Shown one piece after another: positions 1 through 9,636 of a stretch of 64,000 nucleotides of DNA (its first letter is position 1; each line of letters opens with the position of its first letter). The translations under genes were made by a program, and so were the position numbers. The stretch comes from Halomonas sp. TD01 (GTDB lineage: Bacteria; Pseudomonadota; Gammaproteobacteria; Pseudomonadales; Halomonadaceae). The notes under the pieces were generated by a model, which was given only the letters and a program-made list of their open reading frames with translations, did no database searches and was not told the DNA's origin. The stretch is from contig NZ_OV350343.1 of the NCBI RefSeq assembly GCF_923868895.1, positions 2,790,001 through 2,854,000 on the forward strand. The letters run 5' to 3'.

Positions 1-1
1 T

Positions 2-28
2 TACAGTGCCGTGCTATTTGGCCGATAG
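2..28 (+). promoter_or_regulatory. Candidate sigma-28 (FliA) promoter of the chemoreceptor gene
   Basis: TACAGTGC at 2-9, an 11-base spacer, then GCCGATAG at 21-28. The enterobacterial FliA consensus is TAAAGTTT, 11 bases, GCCGATAA, so spacing is exact, 7 of 8 bases of the -10 match and 5 of 8 of the -35. It lies 57 bases upstream of the chemoreceptor start, which is the class of gene FliA normally controls. The assignment is by pattern only. Confidence 0.6.
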
Positions 29-85
29 TTGAATATGTAGCTTATTACATACTAAGACGCGTACAAAACGCTCATAGACAGGGGA

Positions 86-2059
86 ATGGCTTTGTTCAAC
101 ACAATCTCTCGGCAGTTAACGTTGTCTGCAGTGGTGTTAACACTACTGATGGCTGTCAGTATTTACGGCGTAATGGCATGGCGCGGTCAGCCGCTGGTGA
201 TCGATGCAAGTCAGTCACTAATTGAGCGTACCGGCGGCTCTATTGTGAATGCACTGAATGGCCAGTTGGCTCGCGTTGAGGGGAATACCTCTAGTTTAGC
301 AGCGCTAGCCGAGTCGCTTCCTCAAGATGAAGCGATTTACCAGCAAGCACTGCCAAATGTGGTCGATGATAACGGCAATATGACGATTGCTGGAGGCGGT
401 ATCTGGCCTGAGCCGGGCGCTTTTTCACCAGGGGTAGAGCGCTTCAGCTTCTTCTGGGCACGTAATACCCAGGGAGAGCTGGAGTTCCTGGATGATTATA
501 ACGCGAGCACTATTGCGCCTTACCACGACGAAGCATGGTACAGCAGCGCCCGGAATGCGACGCCAGGGCAGTGTGTTTGGTCTGCCGCTTACCGCGACCC
601 AGCGACAGGGGTTGCCATGGTGACCTGTAGCGTTCCGTATTATATCGATGGCGCTTTTTCAGGGGTGGCCACCATTGATATGCAGCTAGGCGGCGTGGCT
701 GAGTTTCTTGCAGAAAACGGCGGCGGTACAGGCGGTTACGCTTTCGTGCTGGATAAAGAGCGCAATGTGATTGATCTGCCGGGCGTTGAGCAGTCCTCGG
801 ATGAGATGCAGGGTTTATCTGACGTTGTCCGCGATATGCCCTGGCTTCAGCCTGTTGTTGCGGCGATGAGTGCTGGCCATGAACAGGCCAGTATCGAAAG
901 CGCAGGCGTGTTAGCAGAACCTGCTGAAGTACGTTTGTTTGACATGCCGCGTACGGGGTGGACGCTTGGATTAGTAACCCCTAGCGAACAAGTCACGGCT
1001 TTGGCACGTACGCTAACACGTGATCTACTGCTATTTATTGTCCCCTTGCTGGCACTCTTACTGGGGCTTGGATGGTGGGGTGGTCGTATTTTGCTGGCGC
1101 AAATACGCAGTACTACTCGTCAAATTGATCAGTTGGGTCAGGATAACTCGAGTCGAGAGCTAACGATCTATCGCGAGGATGAGATTGGTGAACTGCGCCG
1201 TGCTGTTAATCGATACTCGGAGAAGCTGCAGCAACTATTTGGTGACGTGCGGAGCGTGGCAGATGCTATCGCCAGCGAATCCACTGAAATAGCGGCAGGC
1301 AATACCGAGCTTTCTAGCCGAACAGAGCAGCAGGCGGCTTCTCTTCAGGAGACGTCATCAACGATGGAAGAGATGGCGACTACGGTGAAGCGAAACGCTG
1401 ACAACGCTCAAGAGGCAGACCTGAGGGCGAAAGAATCAGCGGATAAAGTAAAGCGCGGCGGCCAACAGGTATCGAGACTGGCGCAATCCATGGAAGCGAT
1501 CAACGAAAGCTCTGTTGAAGTCGCTTCAATTGTTCAAGTGATCGAAAATATTGCCTTTCAAACCAATATATTAGCGCTGAATGCCTCGGTAGAAGCAGCG
1601 CGTGCAGGTGAGCACGGAAGAGGGTTTGCGGTTGTTGCCAGTGAAGTGCGTGAGCTTGCCTCGCGCAGTGCGGCGTCGGCCAGGAATATTAATGGGCTGA
1701 TCAAAACCACGTCTGAGCAGATTGCGACTGGCAGCGGTTATGCTCAAGAGGCTGAGTCCGCTATGAAAGAGATTGTGGTGGCGATTGAAGAAGTAACGGC
1801 ACGTATTAGCGAAATCAGCCAAGCTTCCAGCGAACAAACCAACGGCATTGACGAGATCAACCGTGCGGTAACGCAAATGGATACAGTGACCCAGCAAAAT
1901 GCGGGCTTGGTTAGCCAGGCCGCAGGGGCTGCTAATGAACTGTCGTTACAGGCTCAGCGCTTAAAAGGCTTGCTAGATGAGTTTCACGGCGGTGCGCAGG
2001 CGGTATCGCAGGCACCAGCGCTGTCTAATGCATCACATGAAAGGTATCAATTAACATAG
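86..2059 (+). CDS. Methyl-accepting chemotaxis protein with periplasmic Cache-type sensor
   Basis: A 657-residue membrane chemoreceptor. One membrane segment lies near residues 12-32 and a second near 314-336. Between them is a large periplasmic region resembling a double-Cache sensor, with W151-Y152 and a Cys pair at 163 and 181 that could form a disulfide. A HAMP linker (about 337-389) and a cytoplasmic signalling coiled coil follow, with the conserved hairpin tip around residues 486-518 (contains [20 protein letters not shown]). The signal would pass to CheW/CheA. No NWETF-type CheR/CheB tether is present at the C-terminus. The ligand cannot be told from sequence. The ATG at 86 has its GGGG ribosome-binding site only one base away, so the TTG at 92 is a possible alternative start. 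The family assignment is secure; the Cache subtype is inference. Confidence 0.93.
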   Translation: MALFNTISRQLTLSAVVLTLLMAVSIYGVMAWRGQPLVIDASQSLIERTGGSIVNALNGQLARVEGNTSSLAALAESLPQDEAIYQQALPNVVDDNGNMTIAGGGIWPEPGAFSPGVERFSFFWARNTQGELEFLDDYNASTIAPYHDEAWYSSARNATPGQCVWSAAYRDPATGVAMVTCSVPYYIDGAFSGVATIDMQLGGVAEFLAENGGGTGGYAFVLDKERNVIDLPGVEQSSDEMQGLSDVVRDMPWLQPVVAAMSAGHEQASIESAGVLAEPAEVRLFDMPRTGWTLGLVTPSEQVTALARTLTRDLLLFIVPLLALLLGLGWWGGRILLAQIRSTTRQIDQLGQDNSSRELTIYREDEIGELRRAVNRYSEKLQQLFGDVRSVADAIASESTEIAAGNTELSSRTEQQAASLQETSSTMEEMATTVKRNADNAQEADLRAKESADKVKRGGQQVSRLAQSMEAINESSVEVASIVQVIENIAFQTNILALNASVEAARAGEHGRGFAVVASEVRELASRSAASARNINGLIKTTSEQIATGSGYAQEAESAMKEIVVAIEEVTARISEISQASSEQTNGIDEINRAVTQMDTVTQQNAGLVSQAAGAANELSLQAQRLKGLLDEFHGGAQAVSQAPALSNASHERYQLT

Positions 2060-2095
2060 CGTGCCATGTTAAGTGGCCGCGTGTCCGCTTATCAG

Positions 2096-2120
2096 CCGCC
2101 CCGACTGGGGCGGTTTTGTT
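2096..2120 (+). terminator. Rho-independent terminator after the chemoreceptor gene
   Basis: CCGCCCC (2096-2102), loop GACT, GGGGCGG (2107-2113), then TTTTGTT. It ends only 13 bases before the parC start codon, leaving no room for a separate parC promoter downstream of it. Confidence 0.85.
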
Positions 2121-2133
2121 GTCAAGGTAGGAT

Positions 2134-4389
2134 ATGATCGACATGGATATTCAGGTAGCAGAGGGTGACGTCGAACGGCTGTCCCTGCGCGATTACACCG
2201 AAAAAGCGTACCTCGACTACTCGATGTACGTCATTTTAGACCGCGCCTTGCCCAATATTGGCGATGGGATGAAACCCGTGCAGCGGCGGATTATTTACGC
2301 CATGCGTGAGTTGGCGCTGCACGCCAATGCCAAGTACAAAAAGTCGGCACGTACCGTCGGTGATGTGCTGGGTAAGTTTCACCCCCATGGCGATAGCGCT
2401 TGTTATGAAGCGATGGTGCTAATGGCCCAGTCGTTTAGCTATCGTTATCCGCTGGTGGATGGGCAAGGTAACTGGGGTAGCCCTGATGACCCCAAATCCT
2501 TTGCTGCCATGCGCTACACCGAGGCCAAACTTTCCAAGTTTGCTGAAGTGCTGCTCAGTGAGTTAGGGCAGGGTAACGTGGACTGGACTCCTAACTTCGA
2601 TGGCACGATGCAAGAGCCGGTAGTGCTTCCTGCTCGTTTGCCTCACGTGCTGCTCAATGGCGGTACGGGTATCGCGGTCGGGATGGCAACCGATATTCCG
2701 CCTCACAACGTGTCTGAGGTAGTAGAGGCAACTTGTCATCTGTTGCGGAATCCGGAAGCAACTACTGTCGATCTGATGGAATTTGTGCCTGCGCCGGATT
2801 TTCCCACTGATGCGGAAATTATCACGCCCAGGGAAGATCTGCGAAAGCTCTACGAATCTGGACGTGGCTCGGTCAAGCTGCGCGCCCGCTATGTGCGCGA
2901 AGAGGCCAATATCGTGATTACCGCCGTGCCTTACCAGGTCAGTGGTGCCAAGGTGTTAGAGCAGATCGCCGCGCAAATGCAGGCCAAAAAGCTGCCAATG
3001 GTGGCCGATCTGCGCGATGAGTCCACCCATGAAGAGCCTACCCGCTTAGTGATTGAGCCGCGCTCTAACCGTGTGGATGTTGAATCGTTAATGGCGCACC
3101 TGTTCGCCACCACGGATTTAGAAAAGAACGTGCGGGTGAACATGAACGTGATCGGCCTGGATGGCCGCCCCCGCGTGATGCCGCTCCCCGATATGCTGAG
3201 CGAGTGGCTGCGCTTTCGGCGAGCGACAGTACGCCGTCGTTTAGAGCATCGTTTAGGTAAAGTCGAAGATCGCCTGCATATTCTAGAAGGCTTACTGACA
3301 GCTTATCTCGACCTTGACGAAGTGATCCGTATTATTCGTGAAGAGGATGAGCCTAAGTCTGCGTTGATCGCTGCTTTTGGTCTTTCTGAGCGGCAAGCCG
3401 AAGCGATTTTAGAACTGCGATTGCGCCATCTTGCCAAGCTAGAAGAGATGAAAATTCGCGGCGAGCAAGATGAGCTTGAGAAAGAACGCAAGTCGCTGCA
3501 AGGTCTGCTGGGTAGTGAAGCGAAGCTAACCACATTAATTGAAAAAGAGATCCGTGCGGCGGGTAAAGAGCATGGTGATGCGCGTCGTTCGCCGCTGGTT
3601 GAGCGTACTGAAGCGAAAGCCCTCTCTGAAGTAGAGCTATTAGGTGCTGACCCGATTACTGTGGTGCTATCGGATAAAGGTTGGATTCGTGCGGCGAAAG
3701 GCCATGATATCGATCCTGAAGGGCTCTCCTATAAAGCAGGCGACAGTTTCCAATTGGCGGCTCGTGGTAAAACCAACCAACCTTTGGTGTTGTTAGACGA
3801 CACTGGCCGCGCTTATACCCTGGCGGCGCATAACTTGCCCAGCGCCAGAGGCCAGGGGGAACCGGTCACTGGACGGGTCAACGTGTCGGCAGGTGCGCGA
3901 ATGGCAGGGTTAATGCTGGCGCCGCCGACAAAGCGCTACGTGTTGGCCAGTGATGGTGGCTATGGTTTTGTCGCGCAGCTTGAAGCCCTGACAGGTAAAA
4001 ATAAAGCCGGTAAAGCGGTGCTTAGCGTGCCTAAAGGGTGCAGCGTTATGCCCCCCGTGGAAGTGCCGGAAGGCGAAGGACATTGGGTGGCATCGGTTTC
4101 CAATGAAGGCAGGTTGCTGCTGTTCCCGTTAGACCAACTGCCTGAAATGGCCAAAGGGAAAGGCAATAAAATGCTCGATATCCCAGGCCCACGCGCGGCG
4201 CGTCGTGAAGAGTTTGTGCGTGATATTGCCGTTGTGGCAGACGGTGGTGAGCTTATTATTCATACAGGTAAGCGTAAGCTAACCCTGAAAGCTGACGATC
4301 TCGCGTATTATCGTGGTGAACGCGGTAGGCGAGGCAGCAAACTGCCGCGCGGTTTCCAAAAAGTAGATTGTTTAGAGGCAGGGGAGTAA
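2134..4389 (+). CDS. parC: DNA topoisomerase IV subunit A
   Basis: A 751-residue ParC, close to the usual 740-750. With ParE it decatenates daughter chromosomes. The N-terminal breakage-reunion domain carries the catalytic tyrosine in [12 protein letters not shown] (about Y128) and the quinolone-resistance region [10 protein letters not shown] with the wild-type Ser (about 88) and Glu (about 92). The C-terminal DNA-wrapping domain ends in a basic [13 protein letters not shown] segment. This is ParC rather than GyrA, because the family-typical ParC sequence continues through a short C-terminal domain without a GyrA box. The ATG at 2134 follows AAGG at 2124-2127. serB begins 3 bases after the stop, so the two are probably cotranscribed. 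parE is not in the window. Confidence 0.97.
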   Translation: MIDMDIQVAEGDVERLSLRDYTEKAYLDYSMYVILDRALPNIGDGMKPVQRRIIYAMRELALHANAKYKKSARTVGDVLGKFHPHGDSACYEAMVLMAQSFSYRYPLVDGQGNWGSPDDPKSFAAMRYTEAKLSKFAEVLLSELGQGNVDWTPNFDGTMQEPVVLPARLPHVLLNGGTGIAVGMATDIPPHNVSEVVEATCHLLRNPEATTVDLMEFVPAPDFPTDAEIITPREDLRKLYESGRGSVKLRARYVREEANIVITAVPYQVSGAKVLEQIAAQMQAKKLPMVADLRDESTHEEPTRLVIEPRSNRVDVESLMAHLFATTDLEKNVRVNMNVIGLDGRPRVMPLPDMLSEWLRFRRATVRRRLEHRLGKVEDRLHILEGLLTAYLDLDEVIRIIREEDEPKSALIAAFGLSERQAEAILELRLRHLAKLEEMKIRGEQDELEKERKSLQGLLGSEAKLTTLIEKEIRAAGKEHGDARRSPLVERTEAKALSEVELLGADPITVVLSDKGWIRAAKGHDIDPEGLSYKAGDSFQLAARGKTNQPLVLLDDTGRAYTLAAHNLPSARGQGEPVTGRVNVSAGARMAGLMLAPPTKRYVLASDGGYGFVAQLEALTGKNKAGKAVLSVPKGCSVMPPVEVPEGEGHWVASVSNEGRLLLFPLDQLPEMAKGKGNKMLDIPGPRAARREEFVRDIAVVADGGELIIHTGKRKLTLKADDLAYYRGERGRRGSKLPRGFQKVDCLEAGE

Positions 4390-4392
4390 GTC

Positions 4393-5598
4393 ATGGCAAC
4401 ACGCTATTTGATTCGTGCGTCCGGGGTTGCGCGCCCAGGGCAGTTGGCTGGCCTGGGTAAGGCGTTGGCGGCGGGAGGCGCTCGGCTGTTGGATATTAAT
4501 CAAAGCGTGACGTTTGGCATGCTCTCTTTGGAAATGCTGGTGGGGCTTGATCAGGACAGCGCTTTGGAAGCTGCCCTGAGTGAAGCGGGGGATACGCTAG
4601 CGTTAGACGTACAAGCAATTGCGGTGAGTGGTGACGATTATCAGCGCTGGAGCGAGCAGGCCAGTCAACCAAGACTGATTTTAAGCCTGCTAGCCCCTAA
4701 GTTACCTGCTGGTATATTAGCTGAAGTAGGTGCGCTGACTGCTGAGTTTGGTCTCACCGTTGAACTTATCCATCGCCTTTCAGGCCGAGAAGCGCTTGAA
4801 GGTGACTCGCCTGCTAACGGTGCTTGCGTTGAGTGTTGGCTCAGGGGAAGCGATGCGGAGCTAGAAGCTCTACGTGAAAAGGCCTTAGCGCTAGGTGCTC
4901 AGCATGGTGTCGATATTGCTATTCAAGAAGACTCTATCTGGCGTCGGCATCGTCGTTTAGTGTGTTTTGATATGGATTCGACGCTGATCAAGACCGAGGT
5001 GATTGATGAGCTGGCTCGCCGCCATGGGGTCGGAGATGAAGTCGCCGACGTGACCGAGCGAGCGATGCGGGGCGAGTTGGATTTTCAGGAAAGCTTCCGC
5101 GAGCGTATGAGTAAGCTAGCCGGTTTGGATGAGTCGGTCTTGAAGGAGATTGCCGCCGAACTGCCGCTGATGGACGGCGTCGAACGGCTGATGGCGAACT
5201 TAAAGCGTTTTGGTTACCGCACAGTGATACTGTCGGGGGGCTTTACCTACTTCGCTCGTCATCTTCAGGATAAGCTCGGCTTTGACGAAATCCACGCCAA
5301 CGAGCTGGTGATTGAAAACGGCAAAGTGACCGGTGAAGTAAAAGAGCCGATTGTCGATGCACAGCGCAAAGCCGACCTTTTGGAACAAATTGCGCTACGG
5401 GAAGGCTTTACCTTAGAGCAGACTATTGCCGTCGGCGATGGTGCCAACGACCTTAAAATGCTGGCGAAAGCGGGCCTTGGGATCGCATTTCGTGCCAAGC
5501 CTGTGGTTCGTGCGCAAGCCCGCCAAGCAATTTCAACGTTGGGAATTGATGCGGTGCTGTATTTAATCGGGTATCGAGAGGCAGATCTAATCGACTGA
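4393..5598 (+). CDS. serB: Phosphoserine phosphatase with N-terminal ACT domains
   Basis: A 401-residue HAD-superfamily enzyme for the last step of serine synthesis, phosphoserine to serine plus phosphate. The phosphatase core shows motif I DMDSTLI (nucleophile D193, acid/base D195), the Ser of motif II in VILSGGFTYF and motif III GDGANDLKML with its Mg2+ ligands. The first roughly 180 residues are not present in the E. coli enzyme in this form and resemble the tandem ACT regions of Pseudomonas and mycobacterial SerB, which suggests serine feedback. It lies 3 bases behind parC. The coupling of a serine-synthesis gene to topoisomerase IV is a chromosomal arrangement, not a pathway link. Confidence 0.95.
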   Translation: MATRYLIRASGVARPGQLAGLGKALAAGGARLLDINQSVTFGMLSLEMLVGLDQDSALEAALSEAGDTLALDVQAIAVSGDDYQRWSEQASQPRLILSLLAPKLPAGILAEVGALTAEFGLTVELIHRLSGREALEGDSPANGACVECWLRGSDAELEALREKALALGAQHGVDIAIQEDSIWRRHRRLVCFDMDSTLIKTEVIDELARRHGVGDEVADVTERAMRGELDFQESFRERMSKLAGLDESVLKEIAAELPLMDGVERLMANLKRFGYRTVILSGGFTYFARHLQDKLGFDEIHANELVIENGKVTGEVKEPIVDAQRKADLLEQIALREGFTLEQTIAVGDGANDLKMLAKAGLGIAFRAKPVVRAQARQAISTLGIDAVLYLIGYREADLID

Positions 5599-5620
5599 TT
5601 AAGAGTGCTGCCAAACGAAC

Positions 5621-5642
5621 AGGCGGTGTCTTAGCACCGCCT
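5621..5642. terminator. Intergenic hairpin between convergent serB and the lipoprotein gene
   Basis: AGGCGGTG (5621-5628), loop TCTTAG, CACCGCCT (5635-5642). The 8-base stem is perfect, but neither strand has a good T-run. Its position between convergent stop codons suggests a weak bidirectional terminator or 3'-end stabiliser. Confidence 0.5.
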
Positions 5643-5646
5643 CTGG

Positions 5647-6480
5647 TTAGTTGACAGTATGGGCATTAACACCGCCATATTCAGCACGCAGCGCTTCTAG
5701 TTTTGCGGTTTCATTTTCGCTAAGCGGTGGTGAATTCCAGAGGGGCTCGCCTTGCGCATCATTTATCCCTTGCAGTGTTAAGGTTAGCTCCGTATTACGG
5801 GGGATCTGGTTATTTCCCCAGGGACCGAAGCGGTTGGGTGCAAGGCTCCACTGTGCGGTCTCGCCGGGCGCTAGGCCGCCAGCAATAACATAGTAAAATT
5901 TCTCGTCGACCCACGGTGTCTCGCGGTCTGGACTGGTCAATACGCCATGTAAAAATAATTCTGAAATCACCTGCTCAGAGCCATTGGTGACTTGAAGGTC
6001 AATCACAGGTTCAAATGCGCCGTAGGGGCTTGTGCTGATGTAGTAATCGGCACTTTCAATGCTTACCTGGGCGCGTTGCTGTTGGTCGTGTGCAGCGCTA
6101 GCCTGTTTGGTTTCTAGGCGATCAAGTGTTTGTAGCGCCTGCTCGCGTTCGCGGGCGCGACGTTCACGCAGCATTTTGTCGGCGCGTTCTATCACCTCAT
6201 CGCCCGTAAGGCCATGCATGTAGGCGTTCGCTGACTCGGCAATTTCGGCGGCATTCATACGTTGGGCATTAAGTAAATCGATGCCGCTAAACGATGACAT
6301 GGCAATAATAGTGAGTGCCTGGTCGAACTCATCACGTTTGTAGGTGGGGAGTGAATCACGCACTTTCTCAACGGAGACAACGGCGGCTGGCATTGAGCTT
6401 GTGTCTATTTTGGGGTCTGAGCAACCCGCTATCATCAACGTGGTTAATGACAGCGCCGACAACCTAAGCAGGCTCCACAT
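5647..6480 (-). CDS. Putative lipoprotein of unknown function (DUF6694-like N-terminus)
   Basis: A 277-residue protein with a lipoprotein signal peptide ending in LMIAGCS (lipid-modified Cys at 20), so probably membrane-anchored and facing the periplasm. Residues about 30-60 (containing SLPTYKRDEFDQALTII) resemble the short DUF6694 lipoproteins of other gammaproteobacteria; this is a recollection of the family, not a search. A charged helical stretch with coiled-coil character follows (about 105-135), then a beta-rich domain about 140-265 with GGLAPGETAQW, which looks like an Ig-like or FxLYD-type fold. It stands alone downstream of the mrp operon on the same strand, separated by a terminator. 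No function is claimed. Confidence 0.8.
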   Translation of the reverse strand: MWSLLRLSALSLTTLMIAGCSDPKIDTSSMPAAVVSVEKVRDSLPTYKRDEFDQALTIIAMSSFSGIDLLNAQRMNAAEIAESANAYMHGLTGDEVIERADKMLRERRAREREQALQTLDRLETKQASAAHDQQQRAQVSIESADYYISTSPYGAFEPVIDLQVTNGSEQVISELFLHGVLTSPDRETPWVDEKFYYVIAGGLAPGETAQWSLAPNRFGPWGNNQIPRNTELTLTLQGINDAQGEPLWNSPPLSENETAKLEALRAEYGGVNAHTVN

Positions 6481-6565
6481 ATAATTACCTCAAAACAGGC
6501 TAACAAAACGCAAGGAGCTTACCGGAAAGTGTCGCTTCCCACTACTGTCTCGCGCCTTTGAAGTA

Positions 6566-6595
6566 TAAAAAGCGCCGGCGTTTCAGCCAGCGCTT
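6566..6595 (-). terminator. Rho-independent terminator of the mrp operon
   Basis: Read on the minus strand: AAGCGC-t-GGC, loop TGAAAC, GCC-g-GCGCTT followed by TTTT, located just after the mrpG stop codon at 6624. The stem has 9 pairs with one internal mismatch. Confidence 0.75.
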
Positions 6596-6623
6596 AGCGA
6601 TCAAGAACGGATGTCCTTATCTT

Positions 6624-7010
6624 TCAGCCGTGCCCCTTATCAGGGTGCGGTACGGGTTTTTCACCTACTTCTTCTGAACGCAGTTCTACCGGTTTGCCCT
6701 GGGTTTTGTCAGCGTGCTTGAGCTGCATGTGGAGGCCCGTTTTAGCGAGCAAGTGAGCGCTAACCGGTGCAGTAATGAACAAAAACAGAGTAATCAACAG
6801 TTCTTGCGCGTCAGGTTTACCGTCGATGCTCCAAAAGTAACCCATTGAGGCGACAAGCATACAGCCTATACCAAGCGTGGTGGCTTTGGTGGGGCCATGC
6901 AGGCGCATGTAGAAGTCTCTTAAGTGGGCGAGACCCAGCGAGCCGATAAAGACGAAAATACCGCCTGCTACTAACAGTAGTGAAATTAGCGCTTCGACAA
7001 AAAACGACAT
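6624..7010 (-). CDS. mrpG: Mrp-type Na+/H+ antiporter subunit G
   Basis: A 128-residue subunit of the multi-subunit monovalent cation/proton antiporter (also called MnhG, PhaG or ShaG). Three hydrophobic helices span about residues 5-25, 40-60 and 68-88 and include the family signature GLAHLRDFYMRLHGPTKATT. A hydrophilic, His- and Lys-rich tail ends in HPDKGHG. The ATG at 7010 is preceded by CAGGAGA at good spacing; the in-frame extension further upstream overlaps mrpF and lacks a ribosome-binding site. It is the last gene of the operon, 28 bases after mrpF, and is followed by a terminator. Confidence 0.95.
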   Translation of the reverse strand: MSFFVEALISLLLVAGGIFVFIGSLGLAHLRDFYMRLHGPTKATTLGIGCMLVASMGYFWSIDGKPDAQELLITLFLFITAPVSAHLLAKTGLHMQLKHADKTQGKPVELRSEEVGEKPVPHPDKGHG

Positions 7011-7038
7011 TGGCGCATCTCCTGAGACGTTACACGGT

Positions 7039-7308
7039 TCATTCGATAATATCCCCGCGTAAAATGTACTTACATACTGCCACCGTGCTGATAAAGCCGA
7101 GCATGGCAATTAACAACGCAGACTCAAAATAAGTCTTGGTGTTGAGCCATAGTCCCAGCAGCACGATCAGCGCAATCGAATTGACATACATGGTGTCGAG
7201 CGCCAACACACGGTCTGGCAGGTCAGGGCCAATGGTTAAGCGATAAAGATTCATCAATAGCGCCATTACCACCAGCGCTAAGGTAATCACCAGTGCAGCG
7301 CTTAGCAT
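7039..7308 (-). CDS. mrpF: Mrp-type Na+/H+ antiporter subunit F
   Basis: An 89-residue, three-helix membrane protein with the MrpF signature RLTIGPDLPDRVLALD (about residues 23-38). It forms part of the small-subunit module that holds MrpA and MrpD together and contributes to the cation path. Its start overlaps the end of mrpE by 7 bases, so translation is likely coupled. Confidence 0.95.
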   Translation of the reverse strand: MLSAALVITLALVVMALLMNLYRLTIGPDLPDRVLALDTMYVNSIALIVLLGLWLNTKTYFESALLIAMLGFISTVAVCKYILRGDIIE

Positions 7309-7799
7309 TCGTAAATCTCCTTAAGTGGACGCTCATAGCGCTCGCGTATTTGGGCAATTAAGGCGTCCTCATCGTTCACATTAAGTGCATGAATAAGTAG
7401 CGATTTACCGTCCATGCGTAAATTTGCCGAGACGGTGCCTGGTGTAAGACTGATGGTGCTGGCGAGTAGCGTAATAGTGAACCGCTCTTCAAGCATCAGC
7501 GGATATTCAATAAAGTGGGGTTTGACCTTACGCCAGGGGTTAGCAATTAAGTACGCCACCTCGAAATTGGCGGTCACGATATCGCCTAGTACGCGAAGCC
7601 CAAAACGCAACAGTTTGAACGGTTTACCAATGCGCGGACGTGCATCCCAAAAGCGGTGGGTCAATAACGGAATGAGGATGGCCAGCGCGCCGCCTAGCAC
7701 AATCTGACCAAACGCAAAGCTACGCACGAGTAATAGCCATACTAATAGCAGCAGCAGTGATAGTACCGGCGTAGGAAGCCAAGCGCGGGGGGCAATCAT
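7302..7799 (-). CDS. mrpE: Mrp-type Na+/H+ antiporter subunit E
   Basis: A 165-residue subunit with two N-terminal hydrophobic helices and a cytoplasmic C-terminal domain carrying the family motif TLLASTISLTPGTVSANL (about 109-126). MrpE is needed for assembly and stability of the complex. Start and stop overlap mrpD and mrpF by 4 and 7 bases. Confidence 0.95.
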   Translation of the reverse strand: MIAPRAWLPTPVLSLLLLLVWLLLVRSFAFGQIVLGGALAILIPLLTHRFWDARPRIGKPFKLLRFGLRVLGDIVTANFEVAYLIANPWRKVKPHFIEYPLMLEERFTITLLASTISLTPGTVSANLRMDGKSLLIHALNVNDEDALIAQIRERYERPLKEIYEC

Positions 7800-9307
7800 T
7801 GGGCGTCTCCAGCATCAGGCAGAAGCGTATTAATCAACAGCTGTGGGTTTGCCAGCTGCTCTCCCGTGGCTTGAGTATAGCTACTCACAGGCCCTGCAAA
7901 GATCACCATTAGTGGTGCCGCGCTGAGCAGCCACAGCATGCCAATCCATTGGTAGCGAGAGAGGGAGCTGCCGCTTGGGCTGCCACGGTGGCTGCGCCAA
8001 AACAGCGTAGAGCCTGCGCGAGATAGTGCAATTAATGACGCGAGACTCGTTAATAGCAGTAGTGGCCAAAGCCACACACGCTCACTACCTTCTGCGGCAT
8101 TAAGCATCAGTGCTTTCCCGAGCGCCCCGGATAGCGGTGGTAAACCCGCCACGGCAATGGCACCGATAAAAAAGGTAATCGCCAGGGCATTTCCTTGTAT
8201 CAATGGGCGGCCTTTAACAATGCGTGTGCCAGGTTTACCCCGCTGAAGGCCAATCATTTCGGCCAGTAGAAAGAGCCCGCCGGTAATCAACGTAGTGTGA
8301 ATAAGATAATAAAGCAGTGCTGATGTCGCAGCAGGGGAACGCATGCCAATTCCGGCCAGTAGCGTACCTACCGAGATAAGTACCAGGTACGCTATTAACA
8401 GGCGCAAATCACGTGCGGCCATAACGCCGACACCTGCTGCGGCTAACGTTGCGAGTGCTAACCACCATACCCAGGGCTGCTCTAGCGCCACTAAACCACC
8501 CGCCTGATCGCTGAATATCAGTGAATAAACACGCAAAATCGCGTAAATACCCACCTTCGTCATAATGGCGAATAACGCTGCCACTGGCGCAGGCGCTGCT
8601 GCATAAGCGCGGGGCAGCCAAAAGTAGAGGGGCAAAATAGCCGCTTTTAAACCGAAAACCACTAGCAGCATCAATGCCCCTGCGGTGACTAAGCCTTCGC
8701 GCTCAGCAGGCAGGTTGGCCAGTTTGTGAGCCATGTCGGCCATGTTCAGCGTACCCGTTGCACCATATAGAATGCCCACGGCAATCAGAAACAGCGAAGA
8801 GCCCGCTAAGTTGAGCACGACATAGTGAACACTGGCCTGGATGCGTGCTTTGCCTCCGCCATGCAGTAGTAACGCGTAAGAGGCTAGCAGCAACACTTCG
8901 AAAAAGACGAAGAGATTAAACAGGTCGCCGGTTAAAAAAGCACCGTTAATGCCTAGCAACTGCCATTGAAACAGGCCGTGAAAGTTACTGCCTTTTTCAT
9001 CATCACCGCCGCAGGCAAAAATGACCGCACCGACCGCCAGAATAGCGGTCACTAACACCATTAATGCCGACAATCGATCAAGCACCAGCACTACGCCAAA
9101 CGGTGGCTGCCAGTCGCCCAGCGCGTAGTAAGTAATGTCGCCACTCGCTGCTTGGTTGACCAGTGCAATTGAGACGAATAACAAGAGCACAGAGGCGACA
9201 ACGCTAACCGCGCGCTTATAGCGTACTAATCCTTGGCGTTGATAAAGCAACAAAATGCCCGCGACTAACGGTAGCACCACGGGTAAAACAATCAGGTGTT
9301 GAATCAT
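7796..9307 (-). CDS. mrpD: Mrp-type Na+/H+ antiporter subunit D
   Basis: A 503-residue polytopic membrane protein homologous to the antiporter-like subunits of complex I (NuoL/M/N). The conserved glutamate of helix 5 is visible in LFVFFEVLLLASYALL, and conserved helix-7/8 residues lie in VFGLKAAILPLYFWLPRAYAAAPAPVAAL. It forms one of the two large ion-translocating modules. It shares ATGA overlaps with mrpC upstream and mrpE downstream. Confidence 0.97.
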   Translation of the reverse strand: MIQHLIVLPVVLPLVAGILLLYQRQGLVRYKRAVSVVASVLLLFVSIALVNQAASGDITYYALGDWQPPFGVVLVLDRLSALMVLVTAILAVGAVIFACGGDDEKGSNFHGLFQWQLLGINGAFLTGDLFNLFVFFEVLLLASYALLLHGGGKARIQASVHYVVLNLAGSSLFLIAVGILYGATGTLNMADMAHKLANLPAEREGLVTAGALMLLVVFGLKAAILPLYFWLPRAYAAAPAPVAALFAIMTKVGIYAILRVYSLIFSDQAGGLVALEQPWVWWLALATLAAAGVGVMAARDLRLLIAYLVLISVGTLLAGIGMRSPAATSALLYYLIHTTLITGGLFLLAEMIGLQRGKPGTRIVKGRPLIQGNALAITFFIGAIAVAGLPPLSGALGKALMLNAAEGSERVWLWPLLLLTSLASLIALSRAGSTLFWRSHRGSPSGSSLSRYQWIGMLWLLSAAPLMVIFAGPVSSYTQATGEQLANPQLLINTLLPDAGDAQ

Positions 9308-9636
9308 TCGTGGTCTTCCTTTTTGCCGTCGACATGGTCGTTACCCACTTCGCTGCGTGCACGCATGGCCAGGATGACCACAAAGGCGGTCATCGCAAAA
9401 CCAATGACGATCGCTGTCAACACCAGTGCCTGGGGCAGCGGGTCAGCAATGTTCGTGCTTTCATTTACCAGTGCAGCTCCGTCCGTAGTCAAGCCACCCA
9501 TGGAAAACAAAAACAGGTTGACCGCATAGGAGAGCAGCGTCAGACCAACCACGACCGGAAAGGTGCGTCCCCGCAGCGTTAAATAGAGTCCACACGCGGT
9601 TAATATGCCCGTCGTAATGGCATAGAGCATTTCCAT
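9304..9636 (-). CDS. mrpC: Mrp-type Na+/H+ antiporter subunit C
   Basis: A 110-residue NuoK-like subunit with three helices. It includes GLTLLSYAVNLFLFSMG and DPLPQALVLTAIVIGFAMTAF, where the PLPQALVLTAIVI stretch is the family signature. It overlaps mrpAB by one base (TAATG) and mrpD by four (ATGA), so it is a translationally coupled operon gene. Confidence 0.96.
   Translation of the reverse strand: MEMLYAITTGILTACGLYLTLRGRTFPVVVGLTLLSYAVNLFLFSMGGLTTDGAALVNESTNIADPLPQALVLTAIVIGFAMTAFVVILAMRARSEVGNDHVDGKKEDHE

Noticed and set aside
9296..9582. Plus-strand frames opposite mrpC
   Set aside because: The minus strand encodes a clear MrpC with family motifs; the plus-strand products are low-complexity and unlike any protein.
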